Part shown: positions 33,380 to 44,595 of the stretch, in pieces
Position numbering within the stretch: the first letter of the stretch is position 1
How the letters are laid out: each line of letters starts with the position of its first letter
Assembly: GCA_021234155.1 (NCBI GenBank)
Contig: JAJEKV010000021.1
Span: 20,199,592 to 20,263,591, forward strand
From: Isoetes taiwanensis
Lineage: Eukaryota > Streptophyta > Lycopodiopsida > Isoetales > Isoetaceae
Reading direction: 5' to 3'
Length of the DNA: 64,000 nucleotides
The notes under the pieces: generated by a model
Told to the model about the DNA's origin: nothing
The model's input: the letters and a program-made list of their open reading frames with translations, nothing else
Database searches by the model: none
Translations under genes and position numbers: made by a program

Positions 33380-34051
33380 GTCTTTTTTTTTGGCACCATG
33401 CCGGCACCAACATGTGGAAATATCCACTCTACGCAGCAATTGTACCTGTCGCTGGTGGAGTTAGGTACCCAGTATTCTACATGTTGTGTACAATTAAAAC
33501 AGGAGCACATTACCAAAATTATGCACTAAAAATAGCCATTCAAAAAGTATTTGAACGATGTTCCCTCGCGGTAATTGTGATACCACGAACTATGTGGAGG
33601 CATCATTGGAAGACACTCAAGCATCAAACCCTTGAGTGTCGAGTGAACCTACGCATGTATACTTTGGTATCCCATCTCATTTAATATTCACATAATGAAA
33701 TCAAAATACAAATATAGTGAGTATATCGCACTCAATATACGCTTTCCAAAAACAAAACCAATCTCCTTGAATTTTAGATCCTAATTTTAGTTCCCACCTC
33801 TCTTAAACGATCACATCAATTGAATTTTAGATCCTAAATGATCACATCAAAAGCATGAACATAAACAGTTGTAGAGCTCATACAAGAACGAGATGTAAAA
33901 GTAAAAAACCTTTGAGGAATTTGATGCGAATACTCTTACTAACCTGGTGCTTCTTCCATGATTTGATCAGGTATGAATGTCTCCAAAAAACCGCGCCGGA
34001 AATCGCTCTGAAGAACCCGAAAAAAACACAAAAAAAAATTGACATACAGTA

Positions 34052-34240
34052 GTATATCGAGTTAGATATACTATATTATATCGAGTTCGATATACTATTG
34101 TATATCTAACTCGATATACTACTGTATATCAATTTTATACGCTTTTATATACGTCATTTTCCGGCACCCTGCCGGATATACGTATATCGAACTCGGTATA
34201 CGCAGTATATCGAAGTCGATATATGCCGTATATCGAACTC
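34052..34240. repeat. right palindrome array (about 6 modules)
   Basis: Modules start at 34052, 34076, 34100, 34182, 34205 and 34228 (the last truncated at the TIR), with a half-module at 34124. Cores are GAGTTA, GAGTTC, TAACTC, GAACTC and GAAGTC. Spacing is again 23-24 bp within each cluster. Confidence 0.85.
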
Positions 34241-34491
34241 GATGTTAGGGAGCCAATATTTTACTCGGGCTATTAGCCCTGTGGGCTAAATATAGTCATT
34301 AGTGGCATGGGTCATATATATGTATCATATTGGACCCCAAGATCTAAGGACCAAATTTTAGCCTAGATTTGTGGTAGGTGAGACATTTGTTATGTTGAGG
34401 GTTTGGACTCTACTATTATTTCTTCTCATTGTTTCGGGTTTCGCTCACATTTTGGAGCACTTCCTTTTGGAGCGTCAATATATTATGAATT

Positions 34492-35181
34492 TAGGGAAAT
34501 TTACCAAAATAACCTTAATTGTTCACTTAATTCCCAAAAAGCCCTTTGTATTCTTTAAATTCCCAAAATGCCCTTAATTATTAAGTATTTTCCCAAATAA
34601 CCCTTGTAATTTATAAATTACCAAAAATCATGTTTTCACAAATTCTTTACACAGGGAAGTGTTTCTTACAGATCACAACACTCTGGAAAATAAATTTTGG
34701 AACATCACATTAGAACAAAATATGCAATGGAAATATCAAATAGGATTTCTGTAACTGCGTTCATTATGGCCACCATCAACACAATGTGTGCACTTGTATA
34801 CATGCTTTTCTCTATCCCTGTCTTCTGTCCTATCTTGTTTCCTTTTAGGCCTGCCAGGTGGGCGACATGTTGTAGAAGGTAGCATTTCATTATTTTCAAG
34901 AAGTTCAATATCTAGTGGATAAATAGCTCCAACATAGAAATAGCAAAATGAGCTCAACAAGTAACCTGAATTGGTTTCAAATTCTTGTGATTTGTAAAAA
35001 ACACTTCCCTCTGTAAAGAATGGCCATCTATTGTGAAAACGTATTTTTTAGTGATTTTTATAATACAAAGAGCTATTTAAAAAAATACTTAAGAATCAAG
35101 GGCATTTTAGGAATTTATAAAATACAAAGGGCTTTTTGGGAATTAAGTGAACAATTAAAGTTATTTTGGTAAATTTCCCTA
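34492..35181. mobile_element. Mutator-like element with about 190-bp terminal inverted repeats
   Basis: 34492-34679 and 34986-35181 are long inverted repeats beginning TAGGGAAATTTACC. The flanks TATGAATTT and TATGATTTA match at 7 of 9 positions, a plausible decayed 9-bp target duplication as Mutator elements make. The roughly 300-bp core encodes the C-terminal tail of a MURA-type transposase on the minus strand. The rest of the transposase is deleted. Confidence 0.75.
34736..34960 (-). pseudogene. MURA transposase C-terminal tail (CCHC knuckle)
   Basis: The minus frame reads CRPPGRPKRKQDRTEDRD and then CTHCVDGGHNERSYRNP. The proline/arginine linker RPPGRPKRK followed by a CX2CX4HX4C knuckle is the usual end of plant MULE transposases after the SWIM finger. 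The last cysteine is replaced by tyrosine. No DDE catalytic domain remains in the element. Confidence 0.75.
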
Positions 35182-36646
35182 TGATTTAATTTTGCTCATT
35201 TTTTCTCTTCATTTTTGTTCTTGGAGTTTCTTTCCACCTTGTTTTGTTGATTCGTGAGTAGTTAAGGCAGCCTTGTAACATCCGGCAATCATGGTCTACT
35301 GCTGCAAGGTGTATGCCAAGAACCCAAAATCAACATTGGCGAATGGTGTCGGGATCTCTTGTGCTCATGATCAATCTCTTGTTTTTAGGTCGAGCATCTC
35401 CAGAAGTTTTTAAGCAAAAAATTTGCTTCTACATCGATACTTTCTTGGATTATCATCTCTTATATTTGTCAAAACTATTTCAAAAAGGGGCAAATTCATT
35501 TTTAGCAAGATGCAATTCTTATTGTAAAATTTGGTTTCATAATCGACACCTTTTTATTTATCTATATACTCTGTTCTATCATTCTTGTGGTTTTCTTCAT
35601 CTTTATTTTCGCCATGCCAAGGATGATAGCAGTTCTTTGGATCTTTAGTAGAAGACCCATAAATTCTTTCTCCAGTTACTTCATAGCACTATTCCTGGTT
35701 TCTGTTGGATATGCATAATCTCTGCACAACTTAAATCTGTTGCCTTGTGCCCAATGGACCCTGCCTCTGGAAAACAGAGCAAAGCAGAGCAAAGCGAAAC
35801 AAGAAAGTATCATTGCAGAGAAATCCAATCTGCACTATTGGTTTGATGGGCACAACCTTGCTTTGGCAAGCAAGCCGAAAAAGCACAACGGTTCTTCTAT
35901 GCTTGTTTTGAAGAAACATAAGCTCTACAGAAAAGGGATAAAACTGATCCAACAACCTGCAAATCCAGTGGATGCCTCTTAGTATTTCATGCAATAGATG
36001 GTGTGCGATACTTTCTTGCTTCACATGGACTCATAAGTCAGCCTCTATCCACAGCTCTGTTGCAACATTAGATACATTGATCTTAGCTCTGACTTTGGCC
36101 TCAACTAAAAGTAGGGTCAGAAGCCATCTCACCAGCAAAGGATTTCCGGCGCTGCATCGAGCCCGAAACAAGAAATTTTTAGCCACGGTTTTTTAATCTA
36201 GAGCACAAATCTTGGACTCTAGGCAAATGAAATTTGACATAAATCGATTATGATATCGAGATGTAGCTACAATTTAATTCAAATTAAATTCAATCCCACA
36301 GCTTTCTCTACTTTATAGCAGTATTTTTCTCAGAATGAAGCTGTTTCAATTTTTTAGATCAACGAATTTACTTGGTACAAAGTATCTGTTGCAACATTCG
36401 TCCATTTACTTTGGCACTTTTCATTGTAAAGCAACACAGCGGATAATTTCATGGCATTTGCCACGTGGCAGAATTCCCACCAAACCGTGAATTATGTCGT
36501 GTAGCCACCCGGGTGTCAGAGTGGCGGTACCCAGTGGCAACCCTGCCCCTCGTAGGCGATGTTGCCTGTCGGTTAACCGCATGTAACCGGGTGGTTGCCT
36601 GCGCTGGGCAAAGTCCGGAGAACTATAAACCAACCGGTTGAAATCA
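35182..36646. other. anonymous region, no recognised gene
   Basis: Short frames on both strands only (35313-35648 plus, 35740-35982 plus). A GC-rich block at 36480-36620 has repeated CCACCCGGGTG and ACCGGGTGGT words in inverted arrangement. I cannot name a feature. Confidence 0.3.
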
Positions 36647-37430
36647 AAACAATTTTTTTTTTTTTTGTTTTGAAGAACGACAATTTATTATCAAGGAAAA
36701 TCAAGATACATACAAGAGATCTGTGACATGGGACTCAAAACCTAGAGGACGAAATAGTCCACTAAGCAAAACCACCCATACACAGAGTATAATCATAATC
36801 CTTGTGCCACCTTGAGGCATTTAATAGCCTCATCACAGTCATCATGTTCTACATCATCGAGATGATCATCAACAGATTCTCATGCCATTGAATAGTGCGA
36901 GGCAGGATAGCCTCATGAGACGATATCACAGATTTTTTTCGCGCTGCCTTCTTCCAATTGACCTGTTGCCATGGCTCTTTAGCGCACTGAAGATTAGGAC
37001 CATCAGCCATAACAACCTCAGAAGCATGAGAGGCAGAAGCTGCAACGTGGAGGGTAGTAGAAACTATAGCTGCAGCTGATGGTGCTAAGGATGACACCAC
37101 CGGAACTGCATCTAGAGCATCTTCCATAGCCGAGGAATGCAAAGCAACCGACAAAGGTTGATCATATATAGATGAAGAAATAACAATGGGAGCTTGAACT
37201 TGGGAAGAATGTTGAACGGATGCCTGAGAGGCACGAGTACCTCGAGAAAGCTAACAAAAGCCTCCTTATCAGGAAACAAACGGGCTAGTTCTGGACCATT
37301 CTTGAGCTCCCTCCCCCCTCCCCCTCCCCCTCCAGCTTTAGTAGTTCGTCATTGGTGCTCTCATTTGCCAAGCCGAATACTTGAGTGCAGAGATTGGAGA
37401 TAAACAATTCGACAGAATTTCAAGGGCAGT
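36647..37430 (-). mobile_element. short L1-like retroposon, minus strand
   Basis: A T-run (36650-36666) followed by TTTTGAAGAACGACAATTTATT is the reversed L1 3' end motif seen at 7380 and 15690. An unrecognised 102-codon minus frame follows (36849-37154; Ala/Ser-rich, then WQQVNWKKAARKKS), perhaps the end of an ORF1. The right limit is taken where the next LINE's RT begins and is uncertain. Confidence 0.45.
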
Positions 37431-38297
37431 GAGGCGTTTAGATTAGGGCAGTTGGGGTTCCACAAGACCTTCAAAATGCAGTTTATCAATCCTATGAAAG
37501 TGTCTTTGCTAAGTTTCCAACGTTAGGTACCCAAATCACTAGCGATATTGGAGTACGTCAGGATTGCCCTCTATCTTCTACACTCTTTGGCTTGTACATT
37601 GATCAATTGAAAGAATGGCTTGATGATCATGATGGCAAAGACCCACATTTAGCACATTATATCATCAGACAACTTATGTATGCTGATGATGTTTCACTTA
37701 TGGCACATACTGCTGCTAGTATGCAACAACATTTACATGCTCTTTACACTTTTTGTGAGAACATAGGCCTGCTTGTAAATCTCCAAAAGACCAAATTTTT
37801 TGTAGTTCAATCTTCTCAGCATATTGTTCCAACTTTGCATTAGGATAGCCACGAAGTTAAAGTTGTAGATAGCTACCATTATCTTGGTGTAGAGTTATGC
37901 AAGAACACGCTTTGGGAACATTGTATTATTAAGCATGTGACTACTGGCGGGAAAGCACTCTATGCAATGCAAAACAATTATTTTCGCGCAGAGATTCATG
38001 ATTGGTTACGGAAAGCCCATTTACTTCGGACTTCGGTAGAACCTGTTTTACTGTATAGTTCTGAAGTATGGGGGCTTGGAACGGTGCAAAAGTCCCATCT
38101 CATTTACAACCTAGAAGTCAAAACTACGGTGCCCTATGCTATTCTTTTACAAGATACATTTTTTTTTGCCTCTTCAATATTCTGCCATGAAGCGCCATCC
38201 CCACTATATCAATAAGGTGCATTACATGGATGATGATAGGTATCCTTTTCTCATGCTTGCCATGGTTAAACCTCCCCAGCCTCCCCCACCCCCCCTT

Positions 38298-39370
38298 TTT
38301 ATTTGAAGGTACGAGATTTTTTTTATACTATATATGAATAAAGAAGTACAATGTTTGATGTTAATAGAGAATTACTACAGGAGTAATCTCGACATCTTTA
38401 TTCTTTACTAACACAAACGTACTGATATACATTAAGCCCAAATACTGCCCTGATAGCTGATAGTCATGATAGTTCTCATGAATCTTCACACCTAGTAACC
38501 AGAGAGTGACTGATGATACAAAGGAAAAGCCCAAGAGGCCCCTGAATGAATCAAATTATGTAGCAGAATCCTGTGAAAGTTCCTATAATACTGAATAAAG
38601 GATAGAAATATCTCACCTTACTGTGTAAGGTCTAGCAATCAGTCTAGTTCAAGTTTAAAACTTGAACAAGCTCTCACTCAAAACAAATAATGCATGACCA
38701 TAACCAATTCAAGCATAACATTGCTCAAATTAGGTTATGAGGTTCTTGGCATAGTGGTACCAAAGCCAATCAAGCATGAAACTTGAAACTACCACTCCGG
38801 CATAGCAGTACCAGAGCAGAAACCGAGTGCTTATGAAATCATTCTGTTTGCTATCACAATACAACCTGTTTTCTCTATTTTCTCCATCTCAAAAATCAAT
38901 AAAACTATACTAACACAAATAATTTCACTAACTAGACAAAAGTCTTTCTGATCATCCAACCTTTCTGCTAGAAAGAAAGAGTCGAAGACAGGAATGGCCA
39001 AGAGTAAAAGAATCTGGACAAGAAAAGAAGGAACTACAAGAACTTGGAACTGCACCTCTTTTCTAGCACTGTCTAGAATTTGCTCCATCTTATAGGCATC
39101 TGCGTCATTTCCATGTGCATTTGCTAGAAAGCTCCATCTGCATCTCCAGGTTTGAAGAAATGATACTAAAGATTGCTGGAAAACTGCATAAATTCCTTAC
39201 ATGCAAACTTGCATAATGCTTCAAAAAATCTAAAGCAAGAGAGCAAAAAGCCACGTTAGTGGCATTACCATCAGAAACTAGAAGGAGCCACCCTGATGCT
39301 GCTTCAAGAACCTGTTTTTGCTTTGTTGTACCAAGAAACCTCTCCACAATGACCAAAAACCTTGCTAGCC
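38298..39370 (-). mobile_element. minus-strand retroposed insert inside the LINE
   Basis: The left end has TTTTTATTTGAAGGTACGAG, the reversed L1-type 3' terminus, so the insert is a minus-strand retroposon. The sequence from AGTACAATGTTTGATG onward resembles 60345-60400. Its right part carries non-LINE-looking coding sequence (see 38940-39370). No target duplication was identified. Confidence 0.5.
38940..39370 (-). pseudogene. unrecognised coding fragment carried by the retroposon
   Basis: The minus strand reads LGLARFLVIVERFLGTTKQK, then QVLEAASGWLLLVSDGNATN, and after a frameshift near 39140 KPGDADGAFLANAHGNDADA followed by YKMEQILDSARKEVQFQ. The helical, non-repetitive composition and frame continuity through one shift suggest a captured host cDNA or an unfamiliar LINE domain. 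I do not recognise the family. Confidence 0.3.
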
Positions 39371-40975
39371 CCAGATCATGGAAAATTCCCCTGGATTAGA
39401 TGCAGTAGTGCCGGATTTGAGAGAGAGGGGTAGTTTCTCCCTCTCAGCCGCCCTAGCCGCAAGCGGAGGCAACATCACCAAGAAACATCATTTTTTTCTC
39501 AACTCTCCCCAGCGTTTGAAACGATGCTGGAAAGAAAATTGTAATGCATGGTTTGCCCGCTGGTCTGTGCAACCGGAACACTGCATGGTGCTTGCTAGTT
39601 CTGATCCTGAGCTTTTGCAACAATATCTCGATGGTCATTTTTCTCAGAAGATGTGGGGTGTAGTTACTTTAGCAAGTTAAAACTGGTCATTATCATGCAC
39701 ATATAAATCCCACTTTGGCACTAAGACCACAAGTTCATTTGCTTGCTTCCTTGTCCAGGAAAAAACTTGTAGCTATTGCATCAATTCGCACAGAGTCCCA
39801 CAAGCTACCGATTGAGACAGGTAGATGGGAGCGGCCGCAATTGCCATGAGAAGCGAGATTATGTGTATGGTGTTAGTTACATGTATTGAAGACGAAAGCC
39901 ATACTCTGCTAAGATGTCCTGCTTTTGAGATGGTCAGGAATCGTTATTTGATATCAGCATTCCATTCCAGCTTCTCTGTGCATGACTTGGCATTGTACAT
40001 ACTTGAAGTTCTACGCGCGCATCTTCAATTACTGAGCCCTCAGTAGTCATCATTGGCTACTTATATTTTCTTCTTACGTGTCCAGTATCATCATTACTGC
40101 AAAGGTTTTTCCCTTGAAAACCTTTCGAGGCAGGGCTTTTTTAATCCTAGTAGCAATGGTTGTACTAGGCCTTTCTATGAGTCCCATGGTCTCTTGGTCT
40201 TCGTAGACGTTAAAAAATATTCTATTATATTCTATTCTATTCCTTGCAGGTGCGGTGGCTAGGTAAAAAGCTATGGCCGACCTCTGAGTTTTCCTTCTAG
40301 TTTCTCCTTCTTTAGATTTCTTTGTAGATGATTAATAACTTGCACAAAGCAAATCAAGCGTAGTAACTTCTCTTGTCTGATTTCTTCCCTCGGTTTTTTA
40401 TTTCTTAGCAAATGGCATGATAAAACAATGGCGAGGGTAAATTCAGAAAGGCAAATAATTTTTTCTGGCAGGAATCTGAGGCAAAGGCGACATGTCAACA
40501 AAAAATTTCAACAAAGAATTTCGTGTTTTAAAAACTGGTTAAAATGGGCGATAATTTTAGGGGAGACGCGCCGTTATTTGCGCAGGGCCCTAAACTGGAT
40601 GCGCAGGAGCCCTGCGTTTGCGATCTAGAGGCCCGATATTTGCCCTCTTGATGCCCGATATTTGTTGCCCGACCAAGAGGACCTTCCCGCGCCCAAAGCC
40701 ACTGATTGCGCACCTGCTTTCCATGAAATGTGCACCTTGTTCCAGCCATGGCAACTGTGCGTTTCTTCACTTTGCAAGCAGTTCTGATCAATCTGCATGG
40801 ATGGGCAACTACTTTTTGCATCCCAGAAGTTTGAATGCATGCATTAACACATCCAATTGGCGCTTCTGATTTGCATTCAAATTTTGAACCAGCCCGCCAT
40901 AATTTTGTCTTAAACAAGATTGAACGCCCAAGATGGCTTCATTGCAATTAGCCACCACCTTGCAGAGCGTTGAGC

Positions 40976-43195
40976 ATGGCGAAGAAGAGACCAGCTGATG
41001 GCCAAGCACAGAGATCTGCAATTGCAGGGGGATCTAAACGTGTTGCAGCCAAGAAGAAACCAAAGAGGAGGAAGATCAGAGAAGGCAACAACAGGAATGA
41101 AGGGACCTATCTTAGAATGGAGAGAGGTAAATGGAGTGAGGATGACATGAAGAGGGCACTTGACCTTATTGAGAGGAATGAGATGAGCATAAGAAGAGCA
41201 GGCAGAGAATTTGGTATCCCCGAGTCTACAATTAGAAGTTGGCATTATGGTAGAGTGAACAGAAAGCAAGGCAAGCATCCTCAGATCCATGACAAAGGAA
41301 GAAGAATCAATTTTGGTAGAATGGGCATTAGAGAGGGCAGATCAGGGGATGCCTTTAACTTTAGATATGTTGAAGCAGTTTGTGGCTGAAATATGTCTTG
41401 ATAGACCAACTCCATTTAGGGATGGAGTTCCAGGACACAAGTGGTGGAAGCTTTTCAAAGGGAGGCATCCAGAGATAGCAATAAGGTCTGCTGAGACATT
41501 AGATTCTGCCAGGGCCAGAGCACTAACAAATGCAAGTCTAGCTAAGTTCTATGATGAGTTTGAGAAGTTGTTGGATGAGTTCAAGTTTCCACCATCCAGG
41601 ATTTGGAATGTTGACGAAACTGGTGTCAAGCTAGTAAGGTTTCTGGAATGAAGGTTATTGCTAAGAAAGGAAAGAGGAACATGCATGAAGTTGTGATGAG
41701 AAATAGAGAATGGGTGACAGTACTTACATGTGTTAATGCAGATGGCTTTCCACTTCCTAGTCTTTACATCTTCAAGGGAGAGAGGATGAGAGGTGACTAT
41801 GTATCAAGATGTGAACCAGGCGCTGTGATGGCTTGTCAGGGTGAAGCTTGGATGACAAAAGAGCTTTTTAAAAGTTGGCTAGTTGATCATTTCTGCAAGA
41901 AAGTACCAGGAGCTTGCAGCCCTAGTACACCACATTTGCTAGTGCTTGATGGCCACAATTCGCATGTGGATCTTGACACTATACTAGCAGCCAAGGAATT
42001 AGGAGTGCACCTATTTGTTTTGCCACCTCACACTTCACATAAGTTGCAGCCCTTGGACGTGTCAGTGTTTGTCCCATTCAAGAAGTGCTTCAAGAAGGAA
42101 AGAGCAATTTATATGTTGAAAAACCGTTACGCTGAATCAAGCAAGCAAGATATAGCCACAATTATATACAAAGCCTTGAAGTCATCCATGACAATGCAAA
42201 ACATCCTATCTGGTTTTAGAGCTACAGGTTTAGTGCCCTTTGTGAAGGGCAAAGTGACACCACAAGCTGAAGCAATTGGAGATGATGGTAAGGAAGTGGA
42301 GTTGCAACCTTGGGAGCATGGAGAATACAATCCAAATGATGCTGAGAATGAAGGTACAGCAGCCCCTGATGCTAACCAAGTGTTCCCACATCAATTGAAT
42401 GTGCAGACCAGCAACCATGAAGAAGGTAATAATCAAACTTTTGAGGTTAATGTGAATAGCAATCTTGTCCCTGATGAAAATGTTAATGAGGCAGCACTTC
42501 ACAATGTTCTTCTGAATTCCAATGTGCTTGAAAACCAAGCATCTAATGTTGCAAGGCCTTTGCCACATGCAAACCCTGTTGTACCAGCCTCTTCTTCTCA
42601 AGTTCATGTTGCTTATAGATCTGCATTACCTACAGCCCATAGATCACCATTGTTTAGAGCATTTCAGCCCCAAAACAATGACACTACATCTCAGCCTCAA
42701 ACCTCTAGAATACGAAATCCTCCTTTACTTGCTGGAGTGCATCATGTAAGCTCTGATCAATGGTGCCAAGCAATCAGGGACGGGCAGCAAAGGAAGGCAA
42801 GGGATGAGGAAGAAAGGAAGAGAAAGTTAGAAGAGAAGCGTGCTGCACAAGCAGCAAGGAAATTGGCAAGGGAGGAGGCTTCAGAAAGATGCAAAAAGAG
42901 AAAGGAAGATAGGGAAGCTATGAAAAGAAGTGAAGAAACATGGGAGGCAGGTTGTAGAAGGTTTAGGGATCTAATATACGGTCCTCATAGGCATGGGAGA
43001 CCTATGTTGAATGGTGTGAGCCCTTGGATACCAGTTAACAAGGATGCTATGGAGGCTAGAATGCAAGCAAGGAATAGGCTAAGAGCAAAGAGGGCAGCTA
43101 GAGAGAATGAAGGGCATGCAGGTTGTGACATACAATTTGTGGCTAGTAGCCAAATAGAAGAACAAGAGAGCTGCCCTTCATTGTTCCCAAGATAG
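40976..43195 (+). pseudogene. pogo/Tigger transposase (HTH plus DDE_1), two frameshifts
   Basis: The ATG at 40976 gives a basic start (MAKKRPADG, then KKKPKRRKIRE), a psq-type HTH (KWSEDDMKRALDLIERNEMS, then GIPESTIRSWHYGRV), a CENP-B-type second DNA-binding half (WNVDETG preceded by WWKLFKGRHPE) and a DDE_1 domain. Catalytic aspartates are in NVDETG (41612), LVLDGHNSH (41948) and LQPLDV (42056). A long Gln/Asn-rich then Arg/Lys/Glu-rich C-terminus follows (RKARDEEERKRKLEEKRAAQ). Apparent one-base frameshifts lie near 41289 and 41635; otherwise about 740 residues are open. It is either recently inactivated or intact with sequencing errors. Confidence 0.93.
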
Positions 43196-43427
43196 TCAAT
43201 TAGGGGAAGAATTGCCTCAAGCCCTATTTTATATAATGCAAATGAATATGTCTCCATTCTCTGTGGCTCTATGATAGGGATGCGGCTTAGAAGACACTCA
43301 TATTTGTTCTCAAGATCATATGGCTGATGTTAATGTATCAATTGATGAGGTAATACCACACTGCAAGACCTCAACCCACTAGGTTAAGTGAAATGGATGG
43401 GCGTGCTACTTTGGCTATTCACCCCTC

Positions 43428-43658
43428 TTGAAAGAAATGAATCAAGATTACTACATGGACATATTAGTATGGACACTCAAACATGGGTCAGATTTGGCGA
43501 TCTCAATAGTGGTATTCAGGATGCCTCAAAGGCACAACTTGGCAAAAAGCAAGGCGATCCGAGGTTTTGTTAATGATGGTAGGCCTCATGACATAATTGA
43601 GAAGGCAAGGGGATGGATGATGGCTGGGCAGGCAAGAACTTACAGAGGCGCTCCTTGA
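43428..43658 (+). CDS. small unrecognised ORF inside the pogo element
   Basis: A 77-codon frame (MKEMNQDYYMDILVWTLKHG, ending QARTYRGAP) lies 230 bp after the transposase stop and within the TIRs. No domain is recognised. It could be a second element-encoded product, an exon, or chance. Confidence 0.25.
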   Translation: MKEMNQDYYMDILVWTLKHGSDLAISIVVFRMPQRHNLAKSKAIRGFVNDGRPHDIIEKARGWMMAGQARTYRGAP

Positions 43659-44458
43659 AAATGTAAGTCCACATTGGCATGTAACTTTGATGTTTTTACG
43701 TTTTACCTCTCTTAAGCCAAGATTTTTGTGCGTGCAAATGATGTGGAGATAGATAGCCAATTGGAAGAAGACTAGTCTCACACATTGCTTGTCTTCTTTG
43801 TTGTGACTCTTAATGCTACTTGTACTAAAACATCAGAATCTATTTGTGTATGTTTTCAAACTTGCACACAAATAATTTTGCATAGACCTTTGTCACTTGC
43901 CAAGTAGCGCATCTTAATTCTCTCTATTTAGAATCTTGTGTGCCAAGAAATTGCCGAAAAAACATGTTATGAGGCAAGGGGTGATGCAACTGTAATTTAG
44001 GGATGTTGCTAAATTGTTGTTTGATTGTTAAATGTATGCCATTAGATGCTAGTTAGAGTGTAGCGGACTTGATATTCGTGGTAAGCGGAATTGTGGTATG
44101 CATAATGCGCCAATTTGTGGACTGATGTGCCACAATCGACTCTTAATAGGTGAGCAAATGATGGTGGTTTGCAAGGCATTACAATTGTTTGATCGCGCAA
44201 TTGATGGTAGTTTTATGCGCAAGTCGGTCGCACTGATGGTTCCAGTGCGCGCAAATGGGTTCTCGAACCCCCTACGTTTGAGCGACTATAGCTTACAAAA
44301 TGGCTATTCCGTAGACCTTCATTCCCCGCATCATTTCGTAGCTTATCTTTCAGGCTTTCAGATGAGCCATGTTTTGTGGCGAGATTCCATGCCTCCTGCC
44401 CAGAATTGCAATTGCCCCCTTAAGTGAGCTTAAGTGAGCATAACATGGCGTGTCTCCC
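43659..44458 (+). other. 3' part of the pogo element, non-coding
   Basis: AT-rich DNA without convincing coding potential. The last 40 bp before the right TIR contain two AAGTGAGCTTA-like units (44421-44440). Confidence 0.4.
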
Positions 44459-44538
44459 CTAAGGTGGTTGAAATTTGGCCCATAAAAATTTCATTGCACA
44501 CCAATAATATTCCGGCATATTTTGACCTCACGATATCT

Positions 44539-44548
44539 AAACCCTAAA
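44539..44548 (+). promoter_or_regulatory. telo-box in the DUF1764 promoter or 5' UTR
   Basis: AAACCCTAAA, the plant telo-box, lies 48 bp before the chosen ATG. Telo-boxes are common near the transcription start of plant ribosome-biogenesis and translation genes, which fits the basic, probably nucleolar product. Confidence 0.6.
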
Positions 44549-44595
44549 CCTTGCCCAGATCGAGGTTTGTAGGAGTGGGAAGACGACGTGCGGAT

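Larger units (their letters stand above)
32982..34256. mobile_element. TA-flanked DNA element with palindromic subterminal arrays
   Basis: Both ends carry TTGGC-A/T-CCCTAAC in inverted orientation (32982-32994 and 34244-34256), each flanked by TA (32980-32981 and 34257-34258), as for elements that duplicate TA on insertion. Inside each end lie arrays of the dyad module GTATATC-N6-GATATAC: eight copies in 33014-33379, one at 33721 and about six in 34052-34240. The centre has a frame (33334-33684) that I do not recognise. No transposase is visible, so it is probably non-autonomous, with the modules as candidate transposase-binding sites by analogy with subterminal repeats of other DNA transposons. 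Confidence 0.7.
37440..40046 (+). pseudogene. LINE reverse transcriptase, split by insertion
   Basis: RT landmarks: GVRQDCPLSSTLFGLYIDQL, RQLMYADDVSLMAHTA (intact YADD), NLQKTKFFVV, then after a stop SYHYLGVELC and EPVLLYSSEVWGLG. Beyond the insert, QPEHCMVLASSDPELLQQYL, DGHFSQKMWGVVTLAS and the C-terminal finger follow. Several stops and frame changes are present. The continuity of the two halves comes from order, strand and the expected domain sequence. Confidence 0.82.
37440..40245 (+). mobile_element. second non-L1 LINE, interrupted
   Basis: The RT half (37440-38285) and C-terminal half (39378-40046) of one LINE are separated by a minus-strand insert. The 3' end is marked by a (TATTC)n-like tract (40217-40243) instead of poly(A). 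The C-terminus has SHKLPIETGRW and then a finger region (LCVWC and DESHTLLRC), the same design as the LINE at 25810 but a different sequence group. Confidence 0.8.
40560..44459 (+). mobile_element. complete pogo/Tigger element with TIRs and TA duplication
   Basis: The element starts GGGGAGACGCGCC at 40560 and ends GGCGTGTCTCCCC at 44459 (12 of 13 matches), each end flanked by TA (40558-40559 and 44460-44461). It is 3,900 bp and encloses a CENP-B/Tigger-type transposase. Duplication of TA fits the Tc1/mariner-pogo group. Its right end lies about 80 bp before the telo-box of the DUF1764 gene. Confidence 0.88.

Noticed and set aside
33219-33413. Open frames across the palindrome arrays (also 32734-33192)
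   Set aside because: Their peptides are repeated translations of the GTATATC module (YIELDI- or SNSIYV-like), not genes.
42127-42607. Minus-strand frames inside 41648-43195
   Set aside because: Antisense shadows of the pogo transposase.
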